Assembly (NCBI GenBank): GCA_013298595.1
Contig: JAAFIG010000032.1
Span: 1-50,996, forward strand
Length of the DNA stretch: 50,996 nucleotides
Direction: 5' to 3'
Origin: Deinococcales bacterium
GTDB taxonomy: Bacteria > Deinococcota > Deinococci > Deinococcales > JAAFIG01
Shown here: in pieces, positions 34,357 to 43,308 of the stretch
Layout of the letters: each line of letters begins with the position of its first letter
Numbering within the stretch: the stretch's first letter is position 1
Made by a program: the position numbers and the translations under genes
The notes under the pieces: model-generated
What the model was told of the DNA's origin: nothing
What the model saw: only the letters and a program-made list of their open reading frames with translations
Database searches by the model: none

Positions 34357-35508
34357 ATGTTAAAAGTAGTAGTAGCTGTTTTAGCCGTTTCCGTCAGTGT
34401 TATCGGACTTTCCGCATTGGCACAAAGTAGCATGAAAGTTGGAAAAGGTGAAGGTCGAGTCGATATTGTGGCTTGGCCTGGTTACATTGAACGCGGAGCC
34501 ACCGATAAAGCCTATGACTGGGTGACAGGTTTTGAAAAGAAAACAGGTTGTAAAGTCAATGTCAAAACCGCTGGCACATCCGATGAGATGGTCACCCTGA
34601 TGAACCAAGGTACCTACGATTTGGTAACGGCTTCTGGTGATGCTAGTTTACGTATGGTGGCTGGTAAAACAGTGCAAGCCATTGATACTAAATTGGTACC
34701 CAGTTTTGCCAAAATTGATTCGCGCTTAAAGAATGCTCCGTGGTATGTAGATAACGGTAAAACATATGGTACGCCTTACCAATGGGGTCCTAATGTGATG
34801 ATGTACAGCACCGATGTTTTCAAAGTGGCACCAGTTTCATGGAGTGTGACCTTTGAAGAGACCATTCTACCAGATGGCAAAAGCAACAAAGGACGTGTTC
34901 AAGCTTACGATGGACCAATCTATATTGCCGATGCTGCATTGTACTTAATGAAAAAAGACGCTAGCCTTGGCATCAAAGACCCATACGAATTAAACGAAGC
35001 TCAGTACACTAAAGTGCTCGAGTTGTTACGCAATCAACGTCCATTGATTCAACGCTATTGGCACGATGTCAATGTGCAAATCCAAGACTTTACTAAAGAA
35101 GGTGTGGTTGCTAGCGGCGCATGGCCATTCCAAGTCAATACGATGCAAGCTAACAAACAAAATATCGCCAGCACCATCCCACAAGAGGGTGCCACTGGTT
35201 GGGCGGATACCACTTTGCTTGGCGCGAAAGCCAAACACCCAAACTGTGCCTATATGTGGATGGAACACAGCCTCAACCCAGTTGTACAAGGCGATGTTTC
35301 GGCTTGGTTTGGAAGCAATCCAGCCGTTCCAGCTGCTTGTACCGCTAGTAAGCTGCTTGGCAAAGATGGCTGCAAAACCAATGGTTTTACCAACTTTACC
35401 AAAATTAAATTCTGGAAAACACCAGTGAGTAGCTGCAAAAGCCAAGGTACTTGTGTGCCTTATAACCGCTGGGTCTCGGATTACGTAGCCATAATGGGTG
35501 GTAAGTAA
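34357..35508 (+). CDS. ydcS: polyamine ABC transporter substrate-binding protein (YdcS-like)
   Basis: A 383-residue periplasmic binding protein of the spermidine/putrescine family. The signal peptide (residues 1-22) is followed by GEGRVDIVAWPGYIERG, a sequence characteristic of the YdcS subgroup, and by TSDEMVTLMNQGTYDLVTAS. ATG 34357 is chosen because AAGGAGGAA lies just upstream. Six cysteines occur after residue 300, more than usual. The upstream 156 nt contain the PucR palindrome and a CGCTA/TAGCG hairpin. Only one CTCGAG is found in the gene, much below the local average, perhaps because codon choice is under stronger selection. Likely ligand is putrescine or a related amine. Confidence 0.9.
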   Translation: MLKVVVAVLAVSVSVIGLSALAQSSMKVGKGEGRVDIVAWPGYIERGATDKAYDWVTGFEKKTGCKVNVKTAGTSDEMVTLMNQGTYDLVTASGDASLRMVAGKTVQAIDTKLVPSFAKIDSRLKNAPWYVDNGKTYGTPYQWGPNVMMYSTDVFKVAPVSWSVTFEETILPDGKSNKGRVQAYDGPIYIADAALYLMKKDASLGIKDPYELNEAQYTKVLELLRNQRPLIQRYWHDVNVQIQDFTKEGVVASGAWPFQVNTMQANKQNIASTIPQEGATGWADTTLLGAKAKHPNCAYMWMEHSLNPVVQGDVSAWFGSNPAVPAACTASKLLGKDGCKTNGFTNFTKIKFWKTPVSSCKSQGTCVPYNRWVSDYVAIMGGK

Positions 35509-35513
35509 TCGAG

Positions 35514-35535
35514 TTTTCACACCATCGTGTGAAAA
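35514..35535 (+). terminator. hairpin after the ydcS-like gene
   Basis: TTTTCACAC (35514-35522) and GTGTGAAAA (35527-35535) with a 4-nt loop. Only a short A/C-rich tail follows, so partial termination or 3'-end stabilisation is as likely as full termination. Confidence 0.55.
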
Positions 35536-35558
35536 AACTTGAGTCATACATATTTTTC

Positions 35559-35585
35559 GTGGGGAGACTGTTGTGGTCTCCCTAC
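35559..35585. repeat. GTAGGGAGACC...GGTCTCCC-type palindromic repeat
   Basis: Reads GTGGGGAGAC-TGTTGTG-GTCTCCCTAC on the plus strand, a GGGAGAC/GTCTCCC hairpin. It is the inverse orientation of the copy at 49938-49963 and a variant of the GTAGGGGCG family. Confidence 0.75.
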
Positions 35586-35771
35586 CCACAGGTTTCTATT
35601 AAACTTTGGGCTGAATAATCTCGCTGCTTTTTGTCTAAGGATTTGGCACTCTAACGGATACGATTAAGACCAAGCAAAAAGCTGCTCTCGAGATTTAGGG
35701 ATAAGCAAGTGTTAACCCATACAAAACCGAAATACACAAATAATCAATCATAAAAAACCTAAAGAGAAACT

Positions 35772-36800
35772 ATGACAACTGCCACTTCTTTTACAGAACA
35801 ATCAAAACCAGAAATCGCGGTTTGTCTCGAGCAAGTGGTTTGCTCTTTTACAACTTCAGGTAAAACAGTACGAGCTGTGGACCAGGTTGATCTCGAGATT
35901 GCAGCTGGAGAATTTTTTAGTTTGCTTGGACCTTCGGGTAGTGGAAAAACCACGTGTTTACGGTTAATTGGTGGTTTTGAACGTCCAGCCAGTGGTGTGA
36001 TTAAATTATTTGGCGCGGATGCCAGTCGGTTGCCACCGTTTCAACGTGAATTAAACACGGTTTTCCAAGATTATGCTTTGTTTCCGCATATGAGTGTGCT
36101 CGAGAATGTTGGTTATGCTTTGATGGTGCGTGGTGTGCCGAAACTCGAGCGGATAAAACGGGCTACCGAAATGTTGGAATCGGTAAAACTTGCTGGGTTT
36201 GCTGCCCGTAGACCTGCGCAGTTAAGTGGTGGGCAACGGCAACGTGTGGCATTGGCTCGAGCTTTGGTCAATCGTCCACGAATTTTGTTGCTCGATGAAC
36301 CACTTGGGGCGCTTGACTTGAAATTACGAGAAGAAATGCAGATCGAATTAAAGGCTTTGCAGCGCGAATTAGGAATTACTTTTATTTATGTGACGCATGA
36401 CCAAGGTGAAGCACTTTCGATGTCAGATCGGGTGGCAGTATTTAACCACGGCAAAATTGAACAAATGGATGCACCCAAGGTTTTGTACGACGCACCACGC
36501 ACCGAATTTGTGGCAAAATTTGTCGGTAGTGCCAATGTTATTCCAGGCGTATTAATTGGGCGATCTGGTTTATTTGCGTTGCGTCCAGAGAACATTCGGG
36601 TGCTCGAGGGTTACCACAATGGTTTAAGTGGTGAATTACTTGATATTCATTTTCTGGGTGCTCAAACCAGACTCGAGATTCGCGTGGGAAACGAACGCAT
36701 CGCCACGCTGCAAAGTGGTGTCAGTCATCTTGAACGCGGTGCGGCGGTAACGCTTGAATGGAGCGAACAGCATTTGCGGCAACTCGAGGTCTCGGCATGA
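35772..36800 (+). CDS. ydcT: polyamine ABC transporter ATPase (PotA/YdcT-like)
   Basis: A 342-residue ABC ATPase with Walker [19 protein letters not shown]-loop [17 protein letters not shown], signature [17 protein letters not shown], Walker [19 protein letters not shown] and the H-loop [13 protein letters not shown]-terminal TOBE-type domain follows ([20 protein letters not shown]). This is the PotA/CUT-type ATPase that energises putrescine or spermidine import. The first permease gene starts 13 nt after its stop. Confidence 0.93.
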   Translation: MTTATSFTEQSKPEIAVCLEQVVCSFTTSGKTVRAVDQVDLEIAAGEFFSLLGPSGSGKTTCLRLIGGFERPASGVIKLFGADASRLPPFQRELNTVFQDYALFPHMSVLENVGYALMVRGVPKLERIKRATEMLESVKLAGFAARRPAQLSGGQRQRVALARALVNRPRILLLDEPLGALDLKLREEMQIELKALQRELGITFIYVTHDQGEALSMSDRVAVFNHGKIEQMDAPKVLYDAPRTEFVAKFVGSANVIPGVLIGRSGLFALRPENIRVLEGYHNGLSGELLDIHFLGAQTRLEIRVGNERIATLQSGVSHLERGAAVTLEWSEQHLRQLEVSA

Positions 36801-36813
36801 ATTGGTGCGTTTT

Positions 36814-37722
36814 ATGATACGTCGAGCTTCGGGTGTGTTGCATGGACGTCCGTGGTTGGGTTTGTTGTTGCTGCTGATTCCACCGCTGTTATGGATGGGT
36901 ATTATTTACATGGGATCGTTAGTGAATTTATTGCTATACAGTTTTTATGCGCTTGACGATTTTACTGGACAAATCAAATTTGAACCAACTCTGGCAACCT
37001 TGCAACAATTATTTACCTCGAGTAGCAATGTGGATATTGTACAACGCACTTTTGTCATGAGTCTGGTGGTAACAATTGCTTGTGCTTTGCTGGCTTTTCC
37101 GATTGCTTACTTTATGGCATTTCATACCAAAGGTAACAGCAAAGCCTTTTGGATTTTACTGGTACTATTACCGCTTTGGAGCAGTTATTTGGTGCGTGTT
37201 TACGCTTGGAAATTACTTTTAGCCAAAGAAGGTATTATCAGTTGGTTCTTTGATACCCTTGGCATACGTTTCGTGCTTGACTGGATTTTAACCCTGCCAA
37301 TTATTGGTGGCTTTAGTTTAAGCTCGAGTTATCTTGGCATGTTTTTGGTGTTTGTTTACGTTTGGTTGCCATACATGATTCTGCCAATTCAAGCCAGTCT
37401 CGAGCGGGTTCCCAAATCGTTGTTGCAAGCCTCGAGCGATCTTGGGGCAAAACCCAATCAAACTTTCTGGAAAGTCTTACTGCCATTAACCGTGCCGGGG
37501 ATTGCGGCGGGCAGTATTTTTACTTTTTCGTTAACGCTAGGCGATTACATTATTCCCGGTGTGATTGGAGCGCCTGGTTTTTTTATTGGTCAGATGGTGT
37601 ATACCCAACAAGGTACAGCGGGTAATATTCCATTAGCGGCAGCTTTTAGTTTGGTGCCGATTGTGATAATTGGTTTGTATTTAGCCCTTGCTAAACGATG
37701 GGGGGCTTTTGATGCGTTATAA
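36814..37722 (+). CDS. ydcU: polyamine ABC transporter permease (PotB/YdcU-like)
   Basis: A 302-residue permease with about six membrane segments (LLLLLIPPLLWMGIIYMGSL first). The EAA loop that contacts the ATPase reads ASSDLGAKPNQTFWKVLLPLTVPGI. ATG 36814 is chosen because the upstream in-frame extension reads through potA. The start is unusual in having no evident Shine-Dalgarno, but lies only 13 nt from the previous stop. It pairs with the next permease to form the channel. Confidence 0.92.
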   Translation: MIRRASGVLHGRPWLGLLLLLIPPLLWMGIIYMGSLVNLLLYSFYALDDFTGQIKFEPTLATLQQLFTSSSNVDIVQRTFVMSLVVTIACALLAFPIAYFMAFHTKGNSKAFWILLVLLPLWSSYLVRVYAWKLLLAKEGIISWFFDTLGIRFVLDWILTLPIIGGFSLSSSYLGMFLVFVYVWLPYMILPIQASLERVPKSLLQASSDLGAKPNQTFWKVLLPLTVPGIAAGSIFTFSLTLGDYIIPGVIGAPGFFIGQMVYTQQGTAGNIPLAAAFSLVPIVIIGLYLALAKRWGAFDAL

Positions 37723-37764
37723 CTATAAAACCCACAAGAAAATCGCTCAGCCGAGAGGCAGCTC

Positions 37765-38571
37765 ATGACTTCAGCTTCTTGGGGTTTACGGATTGCCGCT
37801 TTTTTGTGCATTTTTTTCCTGCACTTTCCTTTGTTTATTATTGTTTTGTACGCGTTTACGACTGATGATAAAACCTATGCTTTTCCACCACCCGGTTTGA
37901 CATTACACTGGTTTACTGTGGCTGCTGGACGAGCCGACATTTGGGCAGCTTTGTGGTTATCGGTGCAAACAGCCTTACTGGCAACAGCCATTGCCTTGGT
38001 ACTTGGTACGATGGTAGCGGCTGCCATGTACAAAGCGAAATTCTGGGGTAAAGAAAGCATTACTTTACTGTTTATTTTACCGATTGCTTTACCCGGAATT
38101 GTCACTGGTATCGCCCTGCTATCTACCATTCGTCGAGTCAATCTCGAGCCAGGGGTACTGACAATGGTGATCGGTCATGCCACTTTTTGCATTGTGACTG
38201 TTTTTAATAATGTCGTTGCCAGATTACGTCGGCTTAGTCAAAGCCAACTCGAGGCAAGCGCTGATTTAGGAGCCGATAGTTGGCAAACATTTCGTTTTGT
38301 TGTGCTACCCAGTATTTCCACAGCTTTGCTGGCAGGTGGTTTACTCTCGTTTGCTTTATCGTTTGATGAAGTGATCGTTACAACCTTCACCGCTGGAACG
38401 GATCAGACCTTACCAATCTGGTTTTTGAACGAATTATTCCGTCCTCGAGATCGCCCAATTACCAATGTGGTTGCCTTATTCGTGATCGCAGTTACGCTGA
38501 TTCCGATTCTGCTGGTGCAACGTTTAACCCAAGCAGGTGAGGATTTACACGGTGGAGGTAAAACATCTTGA
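37765..38571 (+). CDS. ydcV: polyamine ABC transporter permease (PotC/YdcV-like)
   Basis: A 268-residue permease with six membrane segments, starting [22 protein letters not shown] and with the PotC-type [20 protein letters not shown]. The EAA loop is [25 protein letters not shown], and [18 protein letters not shown] is characteristic of the PotC group. GAGAGG lies about 8 nt before the ATG. It completes a four-gene importer with the binding protein, ATPase and first permease. Confidence 0.92.
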   Translation: MTSASWGLRIAAFLCIFFLHFPLFIIVLYAFTTDDKTYAFPPPGLTLHWFTVAAGRADIWAALWLSVQTALLATAIALVLGTMVAAAMYKAKFWGKESITLLFILPIALPGIVTGIALLSTIRRVNLEPGVLTMVIGHATFCIVTVFNNVVARLRRLSQSQLEASADLGADSWQTFRFVVLPSISTALLAGGLLSFALSFDEVIVTTFTAGTDQTLPIWFLNELFRPRDRPITNVVALFVIAVTLIPILLVQRLTQAGEDLHGGGKTS

Positions 38572-38644
38572 AAAAGCACAATACCAAGATCAACCACCAC
38601 AGCAACGTAGTTTTACACGCCACAATCTAAGCAAGGAGTGATTT

Positions 38645-39955
38645 ATGACAGCTATTCAAGAAAAACCAATCAGTAAAAACCAAACCATGCTCGAGTTACG
38701 AGCTACTCATATTCCACGCGGTGTATCGGCACTGACACCTATCACAGCAGCTCGAGCTTCGGGCGCTAGCCTCTGGGATGTGGATGGCAAACGTTTCATT
38801 GATTTTGCAGGTGGTATCGGAGTGCTTAACACTGGTCATGCACATCCAAAAGTTGTTGCAGCTGTGCAAAAACAACTCGAGATGTTCACCCATACCTGCT
38901 TCCAAGTGGTGGCGTACGAAAGTTATATTCGTCTTGCCGAAAAAATGAACGCCCTTGTGCCAGTGGCAGCAGGGCAAAGCAACAAAACTTTTTTTGTTTC
39001 CACAGGTGCCGAAGCCACCGAAAACGCGATTAAAATTGCTCGAGCTTTTACCAACCGCCCGGGGATTATCAGTTTTGATAACAGCTTCCACGGACGCACG
39101 TTAATGGGCATGAGTTTAACGGGTAAGCAAAAACCGTATAAACAAAATTTTGGACCCTTTGCCCCAGAAGTCTACAAAGCCCCATTTCCGATTCCGTACC
39201 ACGGCATCAGCACCAAAGATGCCCTCGATGGTCTCGAGTTATTGTTTAATACCCAAGTCGATCCATCGCAAGTGGCTGCGATCATCATTGAACCAGTGCA
39301 AGGCGAAGGTGGCTTTAACGCTGCCCCAGCTGCCTTTATGCGCTCGCTGAGAAACATCTGTACCAAGCACGGCATTTTATTTATCAACGATGAAATCCAA
39401 AGTGGTTTTGGACGTACTGCTAAAATGTTCGCCATCGAACACAGCGGCGTGATTCCAGACATCACGACAACAGCTAAAAGCATCGGCGGTGGCTTACCAT
39501 TGGCTGCCATCACAGGACGAGCCGACATCATGGACGCACCACACCCCGGCGGACTCGGCGGCACCTACGCAGGCAATCCACTCGCTTGCGCCGCAGGACT
39601 AGCCGTACTCGAGATATTTGAACAAGAAAAAATACTCGAGCAAGCCGAAAAACTTGCCAGCAAACTCGAGTCCGAATTAAAAAACTTAGAACACAAGTAC
39701 GCAGGTGTTGGCGAAGTGCGAGGACTTGGCGCAATGATGGCAATAGAACTTGTCAAAGACCGAGAAAGCAAAAAACCTGATGCTGACAGCGCCACAAAAA
39801 TCTGTGCCGCTGCCCTCGAGCAAGGACTGATTCTGATTAAATGCGGAATGCACGGCAACGCCATCCGAATACTCGTACCGCTCAATGCCAGCTCCGAAGA
39901 ACTTGAGACTGGCTTTTCTATCCTTCGCAACGCTTTCGCCAAAGTTTATGCCTAA
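38645..39955 (+). CDS. gabT: 4-aminobutyrate aminotransferase
   Basis: A 436-residue class III PLP-dependent aminotransferase. Segments matching GabT are FIDFAGGIGVLNTGHAHPKV, FFVSTGAEATENAIKIARAF, FHGRTLMGMSLTGK, IIEPVQGEGGF, LFINDEIQSGFGRTAKMFA and the PLP-lysine region TTTAKSIGGGLPLAAITGRA, then GGTYAGNPLACAA. It converts GABA and 2-oxoglutarate to succinic semialdehyde and glutamate. AAGGAG precedes the ATG by about 7 nt. Its position between an amine importer and an aldehyde dehydrogenase points to catabolism of putrescine through GABA. Related amine transaminases cannot be excluded by sequence alone. Confidence 0.9.
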   Translation: MTAIQEKPISKNQTMLELRATHIPRGVSALTPITAARASGASLWDVDGKRFIDFAGGIGVLNTGHAHPKVVAAVQKQLEMFTHTCFQVVAYESYIRLAEKMNALVPVAAGQSNKTFFVSTGAEATENAIKIARAFTNRPGIISFDNSFHGRTLMGMSLTGKQKPYKQNFGPFAPEVYKAPFPIPYHGISTKDALDGLELLFNTQVDPSQVAAIIIEPVQGEGGFNAAPAAFMRSLRNICTKHGILFINDEIQSGFGRTAKMFAIEHSGVIPDITTTAKSIGGGLPLAAITGRADIMDAPHPGGLGGTYAGNPLACAAGLAVLEIFEQEKILEQAEKLASKLESELKNLEHKYAGVGEVRGLGAMMAIELVKDRESKKPDADSATKICAAALEQGLILIKCGMHGNAIRILVPLNASSEELETGFSILRNAFAKVYA

Positions 39956-39967
39956 CCAATCAATCAA

Positions 39968-40049
39968 CCGTAGGGGCGAGACATGCCTCGCCCAACTCGC
40001 CTAACACCACAAACATAAATTAACCGTAGGGGCGGGGCTTGCCTCGCCC
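39968..40049. repeat. two tandem GTAGGGGCG...GCCTCGCCC repeats
   Basis: Copies at 39968-39993 (CCGTAGGGGCGAGACAT then GCCTCGCCC) and 40024-40049 (CCGTAGGGGCGGGGCTT then GCCTCGCCC). Both are followed by CAA-type sequence and both match the copies at 5355-5416. Confidence 0.88.
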
Positions 40050-40144
40050 AACACCACACAACGAAAACAAACACATATCTCGAGAAAACAAATTTTATAG
40101 GTTAGAAAAAGGTTTTAGGGCAATGGTTTTTATGGTTTGGTCAC

Positions 40145-40171
40145 AGGGCGAACACAAGGTTCGCCCCTACG
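40145..40171. repeat. inverted GTAGGGGCGAACC repeat copy
   Basis: Reads AGGGCGAACACAAGG then TTCGCCCCTACG on the plus strand. It is the same palindrome family with GAACC/GGTTC arms, in the opposite orientation to its tandem neighbours. Confidence 0.82.
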
Positions 40172-40333
40172 AGGAACGAAATTTTACGCATTGGTCATGG
40201 GTTTAGGGCAATATTTTTTTGGTTTTAGGGTGGATAAACCCCATCGCAATACCGATAAACAAAATTATTTAGGCATTATTTCAGGTAGTGAGTAACACAA
40301 GGTTCGTCCATCATTCAAAATGAGGAGTTCATC

Positions 40334-41827
40334 ATGGCAAAGAAAAAAGTGGGTTCTCTCGAGCATTATCCGATGATTGTTGGTGGTCTCGAGGTTAAGC
40401 ATGGTCGGGATAATTTGGTGGCTCCTGCGACAGGTGAAGTGTTTGCGACGGTAGCAGTCGGTACGCTCGAGGATGTGAATAAAGCAGTGGCGGCGGCGGT
40501 GGCAGCGCAGAAAATTTGGGGGGCGTTATCGCCGGGTGAGCGTGGTACGGCGTTGTTGCGTTGGGCGGATTTGCTCGAGAGTCACGCGGATCGTTTGGCG
40601 AGTCTCGAGAGTGTCAATGCGGGTAAGCCAATTAAACTGGCGAAGTATGGTGATGTGCCTGTGGCGGTGGATAACATTCGCTATTTTGCCAGTGTCTCGC
40701 GGCGAGTCGAGGGTGTGGCTTCGGGTTCGTATATGGGTGGTAGTTCGAGTTTGATTCGTCGTGAGCCTGTGGGCGTGGTGGCAGCGATTACACCGTGGAA
40801 TTATCCGATTTTGATGGCAGCTTGGAAACTTGGTCCAGCTTTAGCAGCGGGGTGTGCGATGGTGATTAAGCCAGCGCCGAACACGCCGATTACAACCATA
40901 GAATTGGCGCGTTTGGCGATCAAAGCGGGTTTGCCTGCTGGTTTAATTTCGGTGGTGACTGGTGGTGCCGAAGTTGGCGAGGCATTGATTCGTCATCCTG
41001 ATGTGCGAATGGTTTCGTTTACAGGCAGCACTCGTACAGGTCGGCGCGTTGGTGAATTAGCTGGCAATGGCGCAAAACGAGTCACGCTCGAGCTTGGTGG
41101 TAAAGCGCCATTGCTGGTTTTTGCCGATGCTGATCTCGAGGCAGCTGTGCAAGGTGCAGTGGCAGCTTCGTTTGTTAATGCTGGGCAAGATTGCACGGCA
41201 GCAACACGAATCTATGTGGAAAAAACGGTATTTGCTAAATTTCTCAAACGCTTTAAGGAAGTAGCCAGCACCATTCGTATGGGTGCGAAGCTCGAGTCTG
41301 AAAGTACTGATATGGGTCCGCTTTCCAGTGCCGCTCAACTCGAGAAAGTGCATGGGTATGTGCTCAGTGCTAAGAAGCAAAAAATGAAAATTGAACTTGG
41401 TGGCGAGTTACCAAAAGGCAAAGGTTTCTTTTATCCTCCAACCATTATCAGCAATGCGCCGCAGCATTCGGATGTGGTGCAAGAAGAGATTTTTGGACCT
41501 GTGGTGGTGGTGAATGCCTTCTCCAGCGAAGCCGAAGCCATTCATCTGGCAAATGATATTGCTTACGGACTTGCCTCGAGTGTCTGGACAAAAGATGTGC
41601 AACGAGCCATGCGAGTCTCGGCAGCGCTCGAGTTTGGTACGGTCTGGGTCAACGATCATTTACCACTGGTTTCTGAAATGCCACACGGTGGTTTCAAAGG
41701 CAGTGGGGTTGGCAAGGATTTAAGCCATTATGCACTCGAGGAATACAGCATCCCTAAGCATGTGATGTTTGATACCACAGGCGATCAACGAAAAGGTTGG
41801 CATTTCACAATTTTTGGCGATCAGTAA
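40334..41827 (+). CDS. patD: aldehyde dehydrogenase, gamma-aminobutyraldehyde-type (PatD/YdcW-like)
   Basis: A 497-residue NAD(P)-dependent aldehyde dehydrogenase. The cofactor and active-site blocks are visible: AAITPWNYPILMAAWKLGPA, IKPAPNTPITTIELA, VSFTGSTRTGRRV, catalytic Glu in VTLELGGKAPLLVF, catalytic Cys in NAGQDCTAATRIYV, and EEIFGPVVVV. The aminobutyraldehyde/betaine aldehyde subgroup is suggested by the APATGEV...V start and by its place after YdcSTUV-type genes, since E. coli has ydcSTUVW with YdcW as this enzyme. It would oxidise 4-aminobutanal to GABA. Succinic semialdehyde as substrate is an alternative, as no gabD is nearby. GAGGAG lies just before the ATG. Confidence 0.85.
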   Translation: MAKKKVGSLEHYPMIVGGLEVKHGRDNLVAPATGEVFATVAVGTLEDVNKAVAAAVAAQKIWGALSPGERGTALLRWADLLESHADRLASLESVNAGKPIKLAKYGDVPVAVDNIRYFASVSRRVEGVASGSYMGGSSSLIRREPVGVVAAITPWNYPILMAAWKLGPALAAGCAMVIKPAPNTPITTIELARLAIKAGLPAGLISVVTGGAEVGEALIRHPDVRMVSFTGSTRTGRRVGELAGNGAKRVTLELGGKAPLLVFADADLEAAVQGAVAASFVNAGQDCTAATRIYVEKTVFAKFLKRFKEVASTIRMGAKLESESTDMGPLSSAAQLEKVHGYVLSAKKQKMKIELGGELPKGKGFFYPPTIISNAPQHSDVVQEEIFGPVVVVNAFSSEAEAIHLANDIAYGLASSVWTKDVQRAMRVSAALEFGTVWVNDHLPLVSEMPHGGFKGSGVGKDLSHYALEEYSIPKHVMFDTTGDQRKGWHFTIFGDQ

Positions 41828-41949
41828 CTCGAGTTGCGGGTCGGGGAATACCTTGGGTTTGCGACGCAGCAGTTTCAGGGCAAGAATCTTCCTGTACGCA
41901 AAGAATCACGGTCAGTTAGCCCCTCTCCCGACTCGCTAGAAGCTCGTCA

Positions 41950-41981
41950 CCCTCCCCCAAAACCGCTTCGCTTGGGGAGGG
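41950..41981. terminator. hairpin after the aldehyde dehydrogenase gene
   Basis: CCCTCCCC-C-AA (41950-41960) pairs with TTGGGGAGGG (41972-41981). It could terminate the preceding operon, though the following T-run (GGGTTTTGAC) is short and the element may instead be a dispersed repeat. Confidence 0.5.
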
Positions 41982-42306
41982 TTAGGGGTTTTGACATAAA
42001 ATTGATAAAAGTGTTTGGGATTATTTTGGATTTTTGACTCTAAACTGAAACAACAAAACAAACCGAATAACCCTCTCCCGCGCTTTTTGGCGGGATGAGG
42101 GTAACGAGCTTCAGGCGAGTTGGGTGAGGGTTGGATAGCGTTTATAAGCGAATTATTCTCGAGTAATGAATTTTTGTTGTTCTGAACTGTGGATTTCCTC
42201 AAACTGATGAGGTACTTTCGTCTATTCGGTTGCATTCCTTGGAACTTCTTCGTTTTTGCATCATGTTCGGAGTCAATAGGTATGCCTTGCGTACCCGCAA
42301 AGCCTT

Positions 42307-42312
42307 TAGAAT
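42307..42312 (+). promoter_or_regulatory. -10 box of the asparaginase gene (leaderless GTG)
   Basis: TAGAAT stands exactly 6 nt before the GTG start at 42319 and there is no Shine-Dalgarno. This decides the start in favour of the GTG. Confidence 0.65.
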
Positions 42313-42318
42313 ACAGCT

Positions 42319-43308
42319 GTGAATTTATCAGCTCGAGAGGTAAAGCGTTTAGCGATTGTGCAAACGGGCGGTACGATCGCCAGTCATACCGATGCTGCTG
42401 GTAATTTAAAACCTGCGGATGCTGTGTCTGAGTTGCTGCTGGCATTGCCGAGTCTCGAGCAGTTTGTTGTTTCGCTGCATCAGCCGTTTAATTTGCCAAG
42501 TCCGCATATCACGCCAGCGCATATGTTGGCGTTGCGTGATTTGATTCAGCTGTTGGCGTTATCGCATGATGGTGTTGTTGTTACGCATGGAACCGATACG
42601 CTCGAGGAAACCGCATTTTTTTTGCATTTGACCCTCGAGACAAGTGTGCCTGTGGTGCTGACGGGCAGTATGCGTCATGCTGAGGAAGCCTCGTGGGATG
42701 GTCCTGGCAATGTGTTGGCAGCGGCGCATGTGGCACTCGAGGCTCGTTCGCGTGATCGGGGTGTGTTGGTGGTCTTTGCGGGTGATATTTTTGATGCCCG
42801 AACTGTGACAAAAATTGATACGACACGGCTCGAGGCATTTGGTGGTTATCCGGGTCCGATTGGTCGGATAGATTTTCTGGGGCTGCAAGCGATTGTCTCG
42901 TATTTTGCCCGACCTGAACCTCGAGTGGCGCAACGGATTAAACATGTGGATGTGCGGGTCGAAATTGTCTATGCCTATGCTGGTTGGTGTGGTGAGGGTT
43001 TGCTCGAGGCGTTTGCTCGAGCTGATGGTGTGGTGATTGCAGCGCTTGGGACGGGTAATGTGCCACCTGATGTGGTGCCAATGATTCGCGCAGCGGCAAA
43101 ACCTGTGGTGATTGCTACCCGCACGCATACAGGAGCGATTCTGCCCGCCTATGGCTACGAAGGTGGTGGTAAGCAATTGCGTGAACTTGGCGCAATTCCA
43201 GCTTCGTTTTTGAATGCCCATAAGGCTAGAATTTTGTTGCTGGTGATGCTGGCTCGAGGGGCTTCTCGGGTGGAACTTGAAACGGCTTTTATGGCATTGG
43301 ATACGTAA
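42319..43308 (+). CDS. ansA: L-asparaginase
   Basis: A 329-residue type I/II bacterial asparaginase hydrolysing asparagine to aspartate and ammonia. The two Thr motifs are present: IVQTGGTIASHTD near the N-terminus and VVVTHGTDTLEETAFFL, with LTGSMRHAEEASWDGPGN following. There is no signal peptide, so it is cytoplasmic. The start is a GTG with a TAGAAT hexamer 6 nt upstream. The next gene begins directly after its stop codon, so the two are cotranscribed. Confidence 0.93.
   Translation: MNLSAREVKRLAIVQTGGTIASHTDAAGNLKPADAVSELLLALPSLEQFVVSLHQPFNLPSPHITPAHMLALRDLIQLLALSHDGVVVTHGTDTLEETAFFLHLTLETSVPVVLTGSMRHAEEASWDGPGNVLAAAHVALEARSRDRGVLVVFAGDIFDARTVTKIDTTRLEAFGGYPGPIGRIDFLGLQAIVSYFARPEPRVAQRIKHVDVRVEIVYAYAGWCGEGLLEAFARADGVVIAALGTGNVPPDVVPMIRAAAKPVVIATRTHTGAILPAYGYEGGGKQLRELGAIPASFLNAHKARILLLVMLARGASRVELETAFMALDT

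Larger units (their letters stand above)
35509..35771. other. 263-bp gap between binding-protein and ATPase genes with two hairpins
   Basis: No gene is seen. TTTTCACAC/GTGTGAAAA (35514-35535) is a perfect 9-bp hairpin just after the ydcS-like stop and may protect or terminate its mRNA, allowing more binding protein than transporter. A GGGAGA-type repeat copy follows at 35559-35585. Confidence 0.65.
39956..40333. other. 378-bp intergenic region with three palindromic repeats
   Basis: No gene is supported. It holds two CCGTAGGGGCG...GCCTCGCCC copies in tandem, one inverted AGGGCGAA...TTCGCCCCTACG copy, and several near-repeats of the phrase TTTTAGGGCAATGGTTTT. A strong GAGGAG ribosome site ends the region just before the dehydrogenase gene. 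Confidence 0.7.
41828..42318. other. 491-bp intergenic region with G/C-rich hairpins
   Basis: No protein gene is supported. It has two hairpin elements: CCCTCCCC...TTGGGGAGGG (41950-41981) and a CCCTCTCCCGC...GCGGG-AT-GAGGG element near 42068-42100. Both belong to common dispersed intergenic types. The asparaginase promoter is at its right end. Confidence 0.65.

Noticed and set aside
41936..42445. 169-codon ORF on the minus strand between the dehydrogenase and asparaginase genes
   Set aside because: It runs through hairpin repeats and into the asparaginase gene, has low-complexity composition and no ribosome site.
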